NCBI GenBank assembly: GCA_965219915.1 | Contig: OZ244794.1 | Location: forward strand, 1,612,001-1,676,000 | Source of the DNA: Bin80 sp965219915 | GTDB lineage: Bacteria > Bacteroidota > Rhodothermia > Rhodothermales > Bin80 | Length of the DNA: 64,000 nucleotides | Reading direction: 5' to 3' | In this document: in pieces, positions 18,256 to 26,071 of the stretch | How the letters are laid out: the number at the start of each line of letters is the position of its first letter | How positions within the stretch are numbered: the stretch's first letter is position 1 | The notes under the pieces: generated by a model | The model's input: the letters and a program-made list of their open reading frames with translations, nothing else | Told to the model about the DNA's origin: nothing | The model's database searches: none | Translations under genes and position numbers: made by a program

Positions 18256-19728
18256 ATGAGCCGCCTTTCACGACAACGCAACTCCTTAGCTTCCGGCTTA
18301 TTGTATTCGACGGTGGCGCTTGTATTCGGGCTGTGTGGCGCGTCGTGTACACAGGAATTGGATCCACCGAATGTCCTCTTCATAGCCGTTGATGACCTGA
18401 ACACAGATCTCGGTACATACGGCCACGATCTGGTAAGCAGCCCACATATCGATCGCCTTGCCACTCGCGGCGTGAGATTCGAACGTGCATACTGTCAGTA
18501 TCCTGTCTGCAGCCCTAGTCGATCCAGCTTTCTAACTGGACTCTACCCTGAACAGACCGGCATACTCACTAATCAGGACAGCCTCCGCCAACATATTCCC
18601 GATATTCCTACACTTCCCCAATGGTTTAGGGAGCACGGATACCATACAGCCCGTGTGGGGAAGCTCTTTCACTACGGTGTTCCAAGCCAAATTGGCTCGG
18701 ACGGAATGGATGATCCCGCGTCGTGGTCCGAAACTGTAAATCCGCGCGGAATCGATCGCGAGATTCATGATCGCATACATACTCTCGTTCCAAACCAGTT
18801 TGGCGGAACTCTAAGTTGGCTAAGCGTGGACCCGGAGGAAGGATTGCATACGGATGAGTTAGGCGCGGCCGCAGCTATTCGAATTATGGAAGAGCAGCAC
18901 CCATCTCAGACTGGTATGCCGCTCTTCCTTGCGGTTGGATTCTATCGCCCGCATACGCCGTTTTTGGCTCCGGCTCCTTACTTTGAGTTGTATCCGATGG
19001 ATCGGATCGATCCCGTTCTCGAGCAGCCAGGAGATCGAGATGATATTCCTATCGCGGCTCTGGCCGATCGACCAAAGCAGCGGGAGTTGACCGTCGAAAA
19101 GCGTCGCGAAATCATTCAGGCTTACTACGCTTCGGTATCGTTTATGGACGCACAGGTGGGCCACCTCCTTGATGCGCTGGAGCGATTGGATCTGGCTGAC
19201 AATACCATTGTTGTGTTTGTTTCCGATCACGGATATCATCTGGGGCATCATGGGCTCTGGCAAAAGGGTGATTTGTTCGAGGGATCCGTTCGCACTCCAC
19301 TGATTATTGCTGCGCCGGAGGGGCTGCAAAAAGGTTTTGGCACTGAGGCACTGGTAGAGCTAGTAGATTTATATCCTACACTGGTGGATCTGGCCGGGTT
19401 GCCGGCACCTGAGCACCTCAAAGGGTCGAGCTTGCGACCCATTCTGGAGGACACAGGCCACCTAGGCAGGGCCACCGCCTTTACGGTTGCTTGGAGTAGG
19501 GCCGCATGGATGCATCCCGAAATTAGTGCAAGGAGCGTGATGGGACATTCGATTCGCACGGAACGATTCCGGTACACCGAATGGAATGGTGGAAATGCAG
19601 GCTCTGAGCTTTACGATTACGAAGAGGACCCAATGGAGATCAACAATCTGGTCGACGAGCCCATCTATGCAGACACTTTGGCTCGGCTGAAACGATTGAT
19701 GGAGTCCAGAAAACAAGCCGCGAAGTAG
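18256..19728 (+). CDS. exported sulfatase (iduronate-2-sulfatase-like)
   Basis: This 490-residue sulfatase hydrolyses sulfate esters, probably on polysaccharides outside the cytoplasm. An N-terminal hydrophobic segment ends near Cys31 (GASC), giving a signal peptide or a poor lipobox. The family signature CSPSR is at residues 85-89; Cys85 would be converted to formylglycine. Metal ligands are in FIAVDDLNTD near the N-terminus and in VFVSDHGYHLGHHGLW in the second half. The DDLNTDLGTYG and PHIDRLA context resembles iduronate-2-sulfatase and choline-sulfatase relatives. The polysaccharide deacetylase gene follows 17 bases later on the same strand, which suggests joint action on a sulfated or acetylated glycan. 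The true substrate cannot be read from the sequence. Confidence 0.92.
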   Translation: MSRLSRQRNSLASGLLYSTVALVFGLCGASCTQELDPPNVLFIAVDDLNTDLGTYGHDLVSSPHIDRLATRGVRFERAYCQYPVCSPSRSSFLTGLYPEQTGILTNQDSLRQHIPDIPTLPQWFREHGYHTARVGKLFHYGVPSQIGSDGMDDPASWSETVNPRGIDREIHDRIHTLVPNQFGGTLSWLSVDPEEGLHTDELGAAAAIRIMEEQHPSQTGMPLFLAVGFYRPHTPFLAPAPYFELYPMDRIDPVLEQPGDRDDIPIAALADRPKQRELTVEKRREIIQAYYASVSFMDAQVGHLLDALERLDLADNTIVVFVSDHGYHLGHHGLWQKGDLFEGSVRTPLIIAAPEGLQKGFGTEALVELVDLYPTLVDLAGLPAPEHLKGSSLRPILEDTGHLGRATAFTVAWSRAAWMHPEISARSVMGHSIRTERFRYTEWNGGNAGSELYDYEEDPMEINNLVDEPIYADTLARLKRLMESRKQAAK

Positions 19729-19745
19729 CCAGGCATTTGGATTCC

Positions 19746-20498
19746 ATGACACGTCGGAGTTTTTTAAAGAGTGTGGGAGTGTCTGCACTTGCCGCAGCGA
19801 CCAAGCGGCAGAAGACGCATGTGATTACGCTTAGCTTTGATGACGGATTCCGTAAATCAAGTATAGAAACGGCGAGGATCTTTGAGAAGCACGGTTTGTC
19901 GGCCTGCATAAACGTTATTGCTACGGCCCACCATGATGACTTCGTTCCGCCCGATGAATACCACAGTGTTCCAGCCGGTGACTTTGGACTGTGGAACGAA
20001 TTGGTTGCACGCGGACATGAAGTCATGCCCCATGGGTATAGGCACCAGAATCTGACCGAGGTGCCGCTGCAGGTCGCAAAGGACCTGATCATGCGCTGCC
20101 TGGACTATTTCAGCGAAGCATTGGATGGATTTGATCCCAAGGAAGCCATTTTCAACTTTCCCTACAATGCTTCAAACCCTGCCATAGAGGAATGGCTGGC
20201 GGATCATGTGAAGGCTTTTCGAACGGGTTATGCGCAGATTAACGCGCTGCCACACGCCGGGCAGAAGAAGCTGATCTGTAGTAGCCACGGGCCCGGGAAT
20301 ATTGACGCATTTCTTTCGGAGGAGATCAATCGTTTTCTAGCGTCGCCCGGTGGGTGGCTGATCTTCAACGCCCACGGTTTGGATGGAGAGGGTTGGGGGC
20401 CTCTTTCCGCTTCACATCTTGACAGTCTTCTTTTCGAATTGAAGGCAATAGAAAAAGTCCTGGTGATTCCTACTGGACGGGCATGGGCAGACGTTTGA
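19746..20498 (+). CDS. Tat-exported polysaccharide deacetylase (NodB family)
   Basis: This 250-residue protein starts MTRRSFLKSVGVSALAAA, a clear twin-arginine signal that sends the folded enzyme across the inner membrane. NodB motif 1 is TLSFDDGF (residues 28-35) with the catalytic and metal-binding aspartates. The second metal motif is HGYRH (H-x3-H). FNFPYN replaces the usual R-x-P-(F/Y) motif, so substrate handling may differ. The ATG at 19746 is preferred to the in-frame TTG at 19737 because it gives a normal Tat signal. It lies directly downstream of the sulfatase and is probably cotranscribed. The family removes N- or O-acetyl groups from glycans; the actual substrate is unknown. Confidence 0.88.
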   Translation: MTRRSFLKSVGVSALAAATKRQKTHVITLSFDDGFRKSSIETARIFEKHGLSACINVIATAHHDDFVPPDEYHSVPAGDFGLWNELVARGHEVMPHGYRHQNLTEVPLQVAKDLIMRCLDYFSEALDGFDPKEAIFNFPYNASNPAIEEWLADHVKAFRTGYAQINALPHAGQKKLICSSHGPGNIDAFLSEEINRFLASPGGWLIFNAHGLDGEGWGPLSASHLDSLLFELKAIEKVLVIPTGRAWADV

Positions 20499-20767
20499 TC
20501 CATCAGGGCTACATCTTGGATTCCATTTCGCGGACGTATAGGCTTGCTGTGAAGAACGAGTACCCAAATACAAGTCACTATCTGCAGACCGGTCCAATTG
20601 GATCACTTAATCCTCGGACGGGATTTTTCTCTTTGTATGATGATGTCCAACCACAGGCACGATATACTGGGAGGGATTTCACTGCATGTCTAAATATGAA
20701 CCATGGCACCGTGACTGAGTTCGTAAATGAGTGAATGTATTCATGATCTAGTCGAGTGGGACATGAG

Positions 20768-22276
20768 ATGACTACCACAGAGAACATTCCTGCTCTCGTA
20801 AAGCGACTCTGTGCGCACGCACGAGAAACAGAATGGTTTGAATTCAAGTCCAGCGACGCTGACCCGAAGAAGCTCGGCCGGAACATTTCTGCGATTGCAA
20901 ACGCGGCAGCAATTTCTGGAAAATCCAATGGATACATTATCTGGGGGATCCAAGATGAGGATCATCGGATCATTGGGACTACGTTCAAACCTGATTTAAA
21001 GCGAGTGCAAAGGGACGACCTTGATCACTGGTTATCTCAAAGGCTTGACCCTTCGATAAACTTCCGCTTTCACACAGACAATGTAGATGGCAAGCCTGTG
21101 GTCGTGCTCTTGATCCCCCGTGCACTTGACCGACCTGTTAGATTTGACAATGAAGCATATATCCGTGTGGGATCTCATACCAGAAAGCTAAACCGGTTTC
21201 CCCAAAAGGAAAGTCTGATTTGGCGATTGTCAGGTAGTCGAACCTTTGAAACAGGGGTTGCCATTGAGTATGTGCAGAATTCTGGTGTGCTAGACTTACT
21301 GGACTACGAGTCATATTTCGATCTAGTGAAGAGCCCGATCCCCACACACGCACCTATTTTGCTTCAATCACTGCAGCACGAAAATTTTGTACGTCAACGT
21401 GACGATGGATCGTGGGATATTTTAAATCTGGGCCTCCTGGCATTTGCACGAAACCTGGGGAATATTGACTCATTGCGTCGTAAGTCAACGAGGATTGTCA
21501 AGTATTCGGGGACGGCCAGATACCATGGAAGTCGTCAAGAAGAGCTTCCAATTGGCTATGCAGCAGGATTTGCCAAGATAATAGACTACGTGAGTAAACT
21601 CGCACCCACTGATGAGACTTTCAATGGTGGGATCAGAAAACAGGAGCCACGCTTTCCAACGTTGGCGGTTCGGGAAGTGATTGCAAATGCGCTAATTCAT
21701 CAAGACTTGACGGAAAGAGGCACTGGACCATTGGTTGAAATATTCGAGGATCGCATAGAAGTGCTGAATCCTGGTGCACCTCTAGTAGACTCGAGACATT
21801 TTGTCAATGCCCCTCCAAAATCACGAAACGAGGCACTAGCTGCACTTCTTCGAAGATTTGGCATTTGTGAAGAACTTGGAAGCGGCTGGGACAAGATCGT
21901 GTATGAAATTGAGATGCGACATTTGCCAGCCCCACGAATTGATGTGATCAATAACAGCACACGCGTTACGATTTATGGGGCCAAACCGCTATCTAAAATG
22001 AATTCTGCCGATCGGGTACGGGCTATTTATCTACATGCTTGTCTTCGGTATGCGGATGAAGGAGCCAGTATAACTAATACCACCGTTCGAAAAAGATTTG
22101 GAATGGACCAACGAAACAGCGCAAAGGCATCGCGGTTCTTGAATGAGGCCTTGGCTGCTGGAGACATTGTACCTGTAAATCCGAAAGCAGGCAGAAAATT
22201 CATGGAATATTTGCCCTACTGGGCCGGAGGTGCTACAGAAAGTCATGAACATAACGTAGCAATTCGTGCGTCGTGA
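20768..22276 (+). CDS. AlbA_2/Schlafen-domain ATP-binding protein (RecG-like regulator family)
   Basis: This 502-residue protein belongs to the family often named 'putative DNA binding domain' or 'ATP-dependent DNA helicase RecG-related', although it has no helicase motifs. The N-terminal AlbA_2 domain (about residues 10-125) shows ETEWFEFKSS and NGYIIWGIQDE. The second part has the GHKL-type ATPase-like region: REVIANALIHQDL, EVLNPGAPL and ELGSGWDKI. The C-terminal ~110 residues look like a winged helix (VRKRFGM). Such proteins are seen both as transcription regulators and in defence islands. It stands alone here. The ATG at 20768 is preferred over a GTG four codons upstream. Confidence 0.85.
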   Translation: MTTTENIPALVKRLCAHARETEWFEFKSSDADPKKLGRNISAIANAAAISGKSNGYIIWGIQDEDHRIIGTTFKPDLKRVQRDDLDHWLSQRLDPSINFRFHTDNVDGKPVVVLLIPRALDRPVRFDNEAYIRVGSHTRKLNRFPQKESLIWRLSGSRTFETGVAIEYVQNSGVLDLLDYESYFDLVKSPIPTHAPILLQSLQHENFVRQRDDGSWDILNLGLLAFARNLGNIDSLRRKSTRIVKYSGTARYHGSRQEELPIGYAAGFAKIIDYVSKLAPTDETFNGGIRKQEPRFPTLAVREVIANALIHQDLTERGTGPLVEIFEDRIEVLNPGAPLVDSRHFVNAPPKSRNEALAALLRRFGICEELGSGWDKIVYEIEMRHLPAPRIDVINNSTRVTIYGAKPLSKMNSADRVRAIYLHACLRYADEGASITNTTVRKRFGMDQRNSAKASRFLNEALAAGDIVPVNPKAGRKFMEYLPYWAGGATESHEHNVAIRAS

Positions 22277-22367
22277 TCAAGACTGACATGTGTTATTATG
22301 GCTTTGATTTCTGCGGGTATCACCGAGCCTAGCCTACCTCCTCAATTCTTCATTGATGAGATCAAGT

Positions 22368-22563
22368 TTTATTTGATGGCTATTTTCACTAGCCACCAAG
22401 AATGACACAAAACAGGCCTTGAACCCCTACTTCCGGCGCTCCAAGAGGCATTTCTTTATTTGACGGTTATTTTCACTAGCTACCAAGAATGACTCAAAAC
22501 AGGCCTTGAACCCCTGTTTCCGGCACTCCAAGAGGGTTTTTTTATTTGACGGTTATTTTCACT
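22368..22563. repeat. tandem ~87-bp direct repeat, two full copies plus a partial third
   Basis: The unit begins TTTATTTGAYGGYTATTTTC. Copies start at 22368, 22455 and 22541 (period 87 and 86); the third breaks off after about 23 bases. Each full copy contains AAAACAGGCCTTGAACCCC and CTCCAAGAGG. In the second copy AAACAGG pairs with CCTGTTT to form a hairpin; in the first copy the pairing is broken by two changes. Confidence 0.85.
22509..22543 (+). terminator. possible intrinsic terminator after the AlbA_2 gene
   Basis: AACCCCT (22509-22515) can pair with AGAGGGTT (22531-22538, one bulged A) and is followed by a run of T to 22543. It lies about 230 bases after the stop codon, inside the second 87-bp repeat copy, so it may be incidental. 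Confidence 0.3.
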
Positions 22564-22594
22564 TGCCTGCGTATTCCGCTGGGGGTGGGACAGT

Positions 22595-22639
22595 CAAAAC
22601 GCTGAACTGGGCCGCCCAAAACGCTGGAAGTGGGCCGCC
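22595..22639. repeat. paired short direct repeat resembling an IS end
   Basis: CAAAACGCTGAACTGGGCCG (from 22595) and CAAAACGCTGGAAGTGGGCC (from 22617) are adjacent direct repeats of 22-23 bases, followed by a shorter decayed third (AAAAACTGGGG). Iterated terminal repeats of this kind occur at ends of IS21-family elements. No transposase is present, so at most this is a remnant. Confidence 0.4.
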
Positions 22640-22751
22640 TAAAAACTGGGGAGATTCTTGGTGCACTTCTTAACGTGGTCGAGCAGTGAGGCCCAGATTC
22701 TGCAGCTCAGAACGATAATCCTTCAACTCTTCCTCGTCCAAAGACAGGTGG

Positions 22752-23990
22752 CTACTCGGCGATCGTGAATCGGACAAGATCAATCCGATTTCGGGAGGCC
22801 TTGCGGATTTCAACCCGAAATCTTCCAAGCGTGAGGCGGTCGTTCTCGGAGGGAATCGCTCCGCTTTGATCAAGGATAAATCCGGCTATGGTTTCGTAGT
22901 CGCCAGTAGGTAGGTCTAAATTGAACCGCTCGTTCACTTCGTCGATCTCCGCCCTTCCACTGAACAGATAATTGCGCGGGGCAACTTCGCTCATCATCAC
23001 ATCCTCAGTATCAAACTCATCCTGGATGTCACCGAAGAGCTCTTCCAGGAGGTCTTCACGCGTGATAAGGCCGGCTGTTCCCCCATATTCGTCAATAACG
23101 ATGACGATCGAACGACGGTTGTCCCTGAATTCCCGCAGGAGTTCTTTTGCAGGTTTTGATTCTGGAACAAACCGGGGCGGCCGCACGACTTCCTGTAATG
23201 TTTGGGGGGTGTCGAAGAGATCATAGGCGAAGGCTATGCCAACAATTGTATCGATATTATCTCGATAGACGGGCACCTTTGAATAACCACTTTCAATGCA
23301 AAGCTTGCGAAAAGCCTCGAGAGAGGTGTCCTCGGAAATCGCTATGATCTCGGTCCGTGGAGTCATACATACTTTGACACGCTTGGCATGCAGGCCAAAG
23401 ACATTTGTCAGCATTTCTGTTTCCTCAGCATCCAGCTCCAGAGATCCACGCTCAACATTTTCTTCAATCATTTGCTCAAACGTGCGACGGGAAAATTGAG
23501 CAAAATGATTTGGTCCGTCGCCAAATCCTTTGAGAAGAAGCTGTGAAGTCCAGCCTATCAGAAGAATCAGGGGGAGCAACAGTACATATGTTATGACCAG
23601 CGGGATTATGAGGAAAAACACGGCCCTGTTCGCAGTTTCTCGCATGAGTGTCTTAGGCAGTATTTCGCCAATAAGCAAGACAATGGTCGCCGCAATCAAT
23701 GTCTGAACAATTACCTGTGTTGTTTCGGTGGTAAAGTACTGGGACAGGGGCTCGGCCAACATGAGGGCCAGTAGCGTAGAAAAGACAACAAGCGCAATGT
23801 TGTTGCCGACCAGCGTGGTGGTCAGCAATTTTGCGGGGGATTCAAAGAAGGTGATCACCAGACGCCCGAGGATGCCACGGCGGCGTGCACGCATTTCGAC
23901 ACGCAGGCGATTTGCGGCGACGAACGCGATTTCTGTACCGGAAAAAAACGCGCTGAGAAAAAGTGCGGTGATTATTAAGGTGAGTGCCAT
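22752..23990 (-). CDS. CNNM/CorC-type membrane protein with CBS domains (hemolysin family)
   Basis: This 412-residue protein has an N-terminal DUF21/CNNM domain with about four membrane segments (residues 1-170, starting LIITALFLSAFFSGTEIAFV). A CBS pair follows, starting at MTPRTEIIAI (about residue 210), with DEYGGTAGLITREDLLEELFG in the second CBS. A C-terminal CorC_HlyC domain starts near FSGRAEIDEVNERF. The family is linked to magnesium and cobalt homeostasis; Bacteroidota GldE, tied to gliding and T9SS, has the same architecture. Which role applies cannot be decided. The PspA operon on the same strand ends 15 bases upstream of its start. Confidence 0.9.
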   Translation of the reverse strand: MALTLIITALFLSAFFSGTEIAFVAANRLRVEMRARRRGILGRLVITFFESPAKLLTTTLVGNNIALVVFSTLLALMLAEPLSQYFTTETTQVIVQTLIAATIVLLIGEILPKTLMRETANRAVFFLIIPLVITYVLLLPLILLIGWTSQLLLKGFGDGPNHFAQFSRRTFEQMIEENVERGSLELDAEETEMLTNVFGLHAKRVKVCMTPRTEIIAISEDTSLEAFRKLCIESGYSKVPVYRDNIDTIVGIAFAYDLFDTPQTLQEVVRPPRFVPESKPAKELLREFRDNRRSIVIVIDEYGGTAGLITREDLLEELFGDIQDEFDTEDVMMSEVAPRNYLFSGRAEIDEVNERFNLDLPTGDYETIAGFILDQSGAIPSENDRLTLGRFRVEIRKASRNRIDLVRFTIAE

Positions 23991-24005
23991 GCACGAAGCA
24001 AGCGA

Positions 24006-24869
24006 TCAATAACGGGAGCTTGATCGCAATACCGATGTACCCCTTTCGTCTTCGTTATCCTCGTATCCAAATACCGATTCCATTTGAGAGATCGAGGCCT
24101 CTGTTTCTTCAACCTCAGTAAGAAGAAGATCAAGTTGATAAGTGATCTCTTCTGGATTCTTCAGGGTGAGGGATTGTTCGTGGATGTACTTTATCACATC
24201 TTCAATCGTAGCAACCTGAGCTTCGATCATTTCCAATTGCTCCTTGCTCTGCTTGAATCGTTCGAGACGATGTTCCAGGATTTTCAGTCTTTTGCGCTTG
24301 ATATTACGAAGCGGCTCAGAGGAATGTGTTAAGTCTGCTTCAAGTGCAGCGATGGCAGTGGCAATCTCCTGTTCGTGCTGTTTGCGTTGCCCGACTGTGA
24401 TGTAGCGCTCTTGCTGAAACATGAGCTTAAGGCAGGATCGCATGAGTCCATTGACCTTATCAGAATGGCTTTCAAGCAAACCTTGAGATGCAAAACTAAA
24501 CTTACGATAGCTGGTCCTCAGCTCTTTTTCCAGATTTCTCAAGCGAATGTATCGACGTTGATTGGGTCGGCTAAGCTGTCGGTACATCTCTTCCTCAGTG
24601 GGAGGTTTAGCCCGTAGCTTGGCGTATTTCGCTCGGATAATATCACGAAAGCGTTTCTGGCGGGGGATGTAGCCCAAAAGCAGCAATTCAGATGCAATGG
24701 TGAGCGTCAGAAGGGATTGGAAAAGAATGTTACTCAATCCACCGGCGATGGGGAGCATGCTTCCCAGAAACCCAAACCCTAACGCAATCGCCGTCCCGGC
24801 AGTTAGGAACGTGAGATTCCATGGATGCAGAAACACCTCCCGCGTATAATTGATCTCCTCTTCCCTCAT
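24006..24869 (-). CDS. membrane-anchored coiled-coil protein of PspA operon, function unknown
   Basis: This 287-residue protein has two closely spaced hydrophobic segments near the N-terminus (about residues 17-36 and 45-65). A long charged helical region follows to the C-terminus (for example RNIKRKRLKILEHRLERFKQ), predicted to form coiled coil on the cytoplasmic side. The gene overlaps the preceding small gene by 4 bp, and that one overlaps pspA by 4 bp, so the three are translationally coupled. A membrane anchor for PspA or a partner in membrane-stress sensing is a reasonable guess from context, but no family is recognised. Confidence 0.8.
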   Translation of the reverse strand: MREEEINYTREVFLHPWNLTFLTAGTAIALGFGFLGSMLPIAGGLSNILFQSLLTLTIASELLLLGYIPRQKRFRDIIRAKYAKLRAKPPTEEEMYRQLSRPNQRRYIRLRNLEKELRTSYRKFSFASQGLLESHSDKVNGLMRSCLKLMFQQERYITVGQRKQHEQEIATAIAALEADLTHSSEPLRNIKRKRLKILEHRLERFKQSKEQLEMIEAQVATIEDVIKYIHEQSLTLKNPEEITYQLDLLLTEVEETEASISQMESVFGYEDNEDERGTSVLRSSSRY

Positions 24870-25228
24870 GCGTCCTCGTCGGAGCGTGTGCCTCCCGGCG
24901 AAGAACCAATTGTTTTGGTCACGGGGGCAGGGGGTTGTTTGGAAGATTCAGGAACAATCGAAGGTTCTTCGCTCTCCAGGGGCTGCTGGTTTTCAAGGGC
25001 TATTTCTAGGCGGGCCTCGTTCAACGCCGTTTCAGCATCAAGGCGTTCAGTGAATTCATCCACGGTACCCCCGGTATTCTCCAGTGCGTCGACCATGTTC
25101 AGCAACGCCTGGTCAGCGGACCTTTTATTGCGAGCAGCTCTCACAGTTTGCAAAACCTCTTTGCGTCTGCGCAACTCCTTTATGTACTGCTTCTTAAGAC
25201 GCTCACGCTCTTTTTCGGGCATGATCAC
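24866..25228 (-). CDS. small charged protein between pspA and a membrane partner
   Basis: This 120-residue protein is rich in Arg, Lys and Glu at the N-terminus (EKERERLKKQYIKELRRRKE) and has an acidic, Pro- and Ser-rich tail. The segment FTERLDAETALNEARLEIAL resembles the C-terminal part of the adjacent PspA protein (MIQRLDQETARSEARIEVAL), so the gene may derive from a duplicated PspA tail. The GTG at 25228 overlaps the pspA stop by 4 bp (GTGA); an ATG at 25222 is an alternative start. No family is recognised. Confidence 0.7.
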   Translation of the reverse strand: MIMPEKERERLKKQYIKELRRRKEVLQTVRAARNKRSADQALLNMVDALENTGGTVDEFTERLDAETALNEARLEIALENQQPLESEEPSIVPESSKQPPAPVTKTIGSSPGGTRSDEDA

Positions 25229-25989
25229 ACTTCGCGAGTACGTGAGCGACCCAAAGTTTTGTCATCCGGCTCCAGGTCATCAACGGAGATACGTTCACTT
25301 TCTTCAGGTTCAGATGGCTCGACAAGCCCCATTTCAAGTTTCATCTGTTCCACCAACTCGGAAGCCCGCAGGTTTTCGGCCGCTTCATCTAGACGCATAG
25401 ACTCTACATCTACCGAATCCAGCGCTACCTCAATACGAGCTTCACTACGGGCCGTTTCCTGGTCCAAACGCTGAATCATCTCGTCATGTGTCTGATCAAC
25501 ACCTCCGACTTCAAATTGCTCTAAGGCGTCAGCCACACTGGCTTGCCATTTGGCACGCTCGTGGGCACGCAAGGCTTCCTGAGCTTGATCAATCTTGCGT
25601 TGGCGTTCACGCATGAAGGCTTTCTTGACCTGTTGCGCCTTCTCGTAGGCCATTTTTGCACCAGCGAGTTGTTCCTCACACTTCGTCAGGTTTGCCTGGG
25701 CTGTTTCAAATCTGATCGCATGCTGCTGTGCCAAGTCGTCTCGACCACCCTGAATAGCCGACTTGATCTTGGATCTCAGAACCTGAACTTCCCCCAAGAG
25801 GCGCTTGGCTTCCTTTTGAAGTAAAATCACATTGGCCTTTACGGTCGCAATGTTTTCATTCATCTTCGGAACCTGGTCGTTCAGTTCCCGAATATTTTGC
25901 TCTAGGATGAGCTTAGGGTTTTCCATAGAGGAGATTGCTCCTCCAAAGATTGATCGAACAGCGCGCTTAAAACGGGTCCAGAGGGACAT
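25225..25989 (-). CDS. pspA: PspA/IM30 (Vipp1) family membrane-stress protein
   Basis: This 254-residue protein has the typical ESCRT-III-like helical build. An amphipathic N-terminal helix (SLWTRFKRAVRSIFGGAIS) precedes the hallmark NPKLILEQNIRELNDQVPKM, then long coiled-coil helices rich in Ala, Glu and Arg up to about residue 215. PspA/IM30 proteins bind and repair stressed inner membranes as large oligomers. The acidic C-terminal extension (residues about 215-254) goes beyond the usual core. It heads an apparent operon with two overlapping genes, one of them membrane-anchored. No PspBC or PspF genes are nearby, so regulation differs from E. coli. Confidence 0.9.
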   Translation of the reverse strand: MSLWTRFKRAVRSIFGGAISSMENPKLILEQNIRELNDQVPKMNENIATVKANVILLQKEAKRLLGEVQVLRSKIKSAIQGGRDDLAQQHAIRFETAQANLTKCEEQLAGAKMAYEKAQQVKKAFMRERQRKIDQAQEALRAHERAKWQASVADALEQFEVGGVDQTHDEMIQRLDQETARSEARIEVALDSVDVESMRLDEAAENLRASELVEQMKLEMGLVEPSEPEESERISVDDLEPDDKTLGRSRTREV

Positions 25990-26071
25990 TACTTACTGTA
26001 TATTTTGCTTGATCTTAAAATAGCGATTTCGACTCTATAGAGTTAACGAGAAAAGGAATCCAAAAGATGCA

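Larger units (their letters stand above)
22277..22751. other. repeat-rich non-coding region
   Basis: This stretch of 475 bases separates the convergent AlbA_2 and CorC-like genes. It contains a tandem ~87-bp repeat, a possible terminator and a pair of short IS-end-like repeats, listed separately. No credible gene is seen. Confidence 0.6.

Noticed and set aside
20483..20734. 83-codon open frame between the deacetylase and AlbA_2 genes
   Set aside because: It overlaps the deacetylase end, has no signal or motif, and ends without any family feature.
22368..22563. CRISPR-like appearance of regular repeats
   Set aside because: Units are 87 bp of continuous repeat with no unique spacers and no cas genes are present.
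24825..25400. 191-codon plus-strand frame opposite the PspA operon
   Set aside because: Antisense shadow of three well-supported overlapping minus-strand genes.
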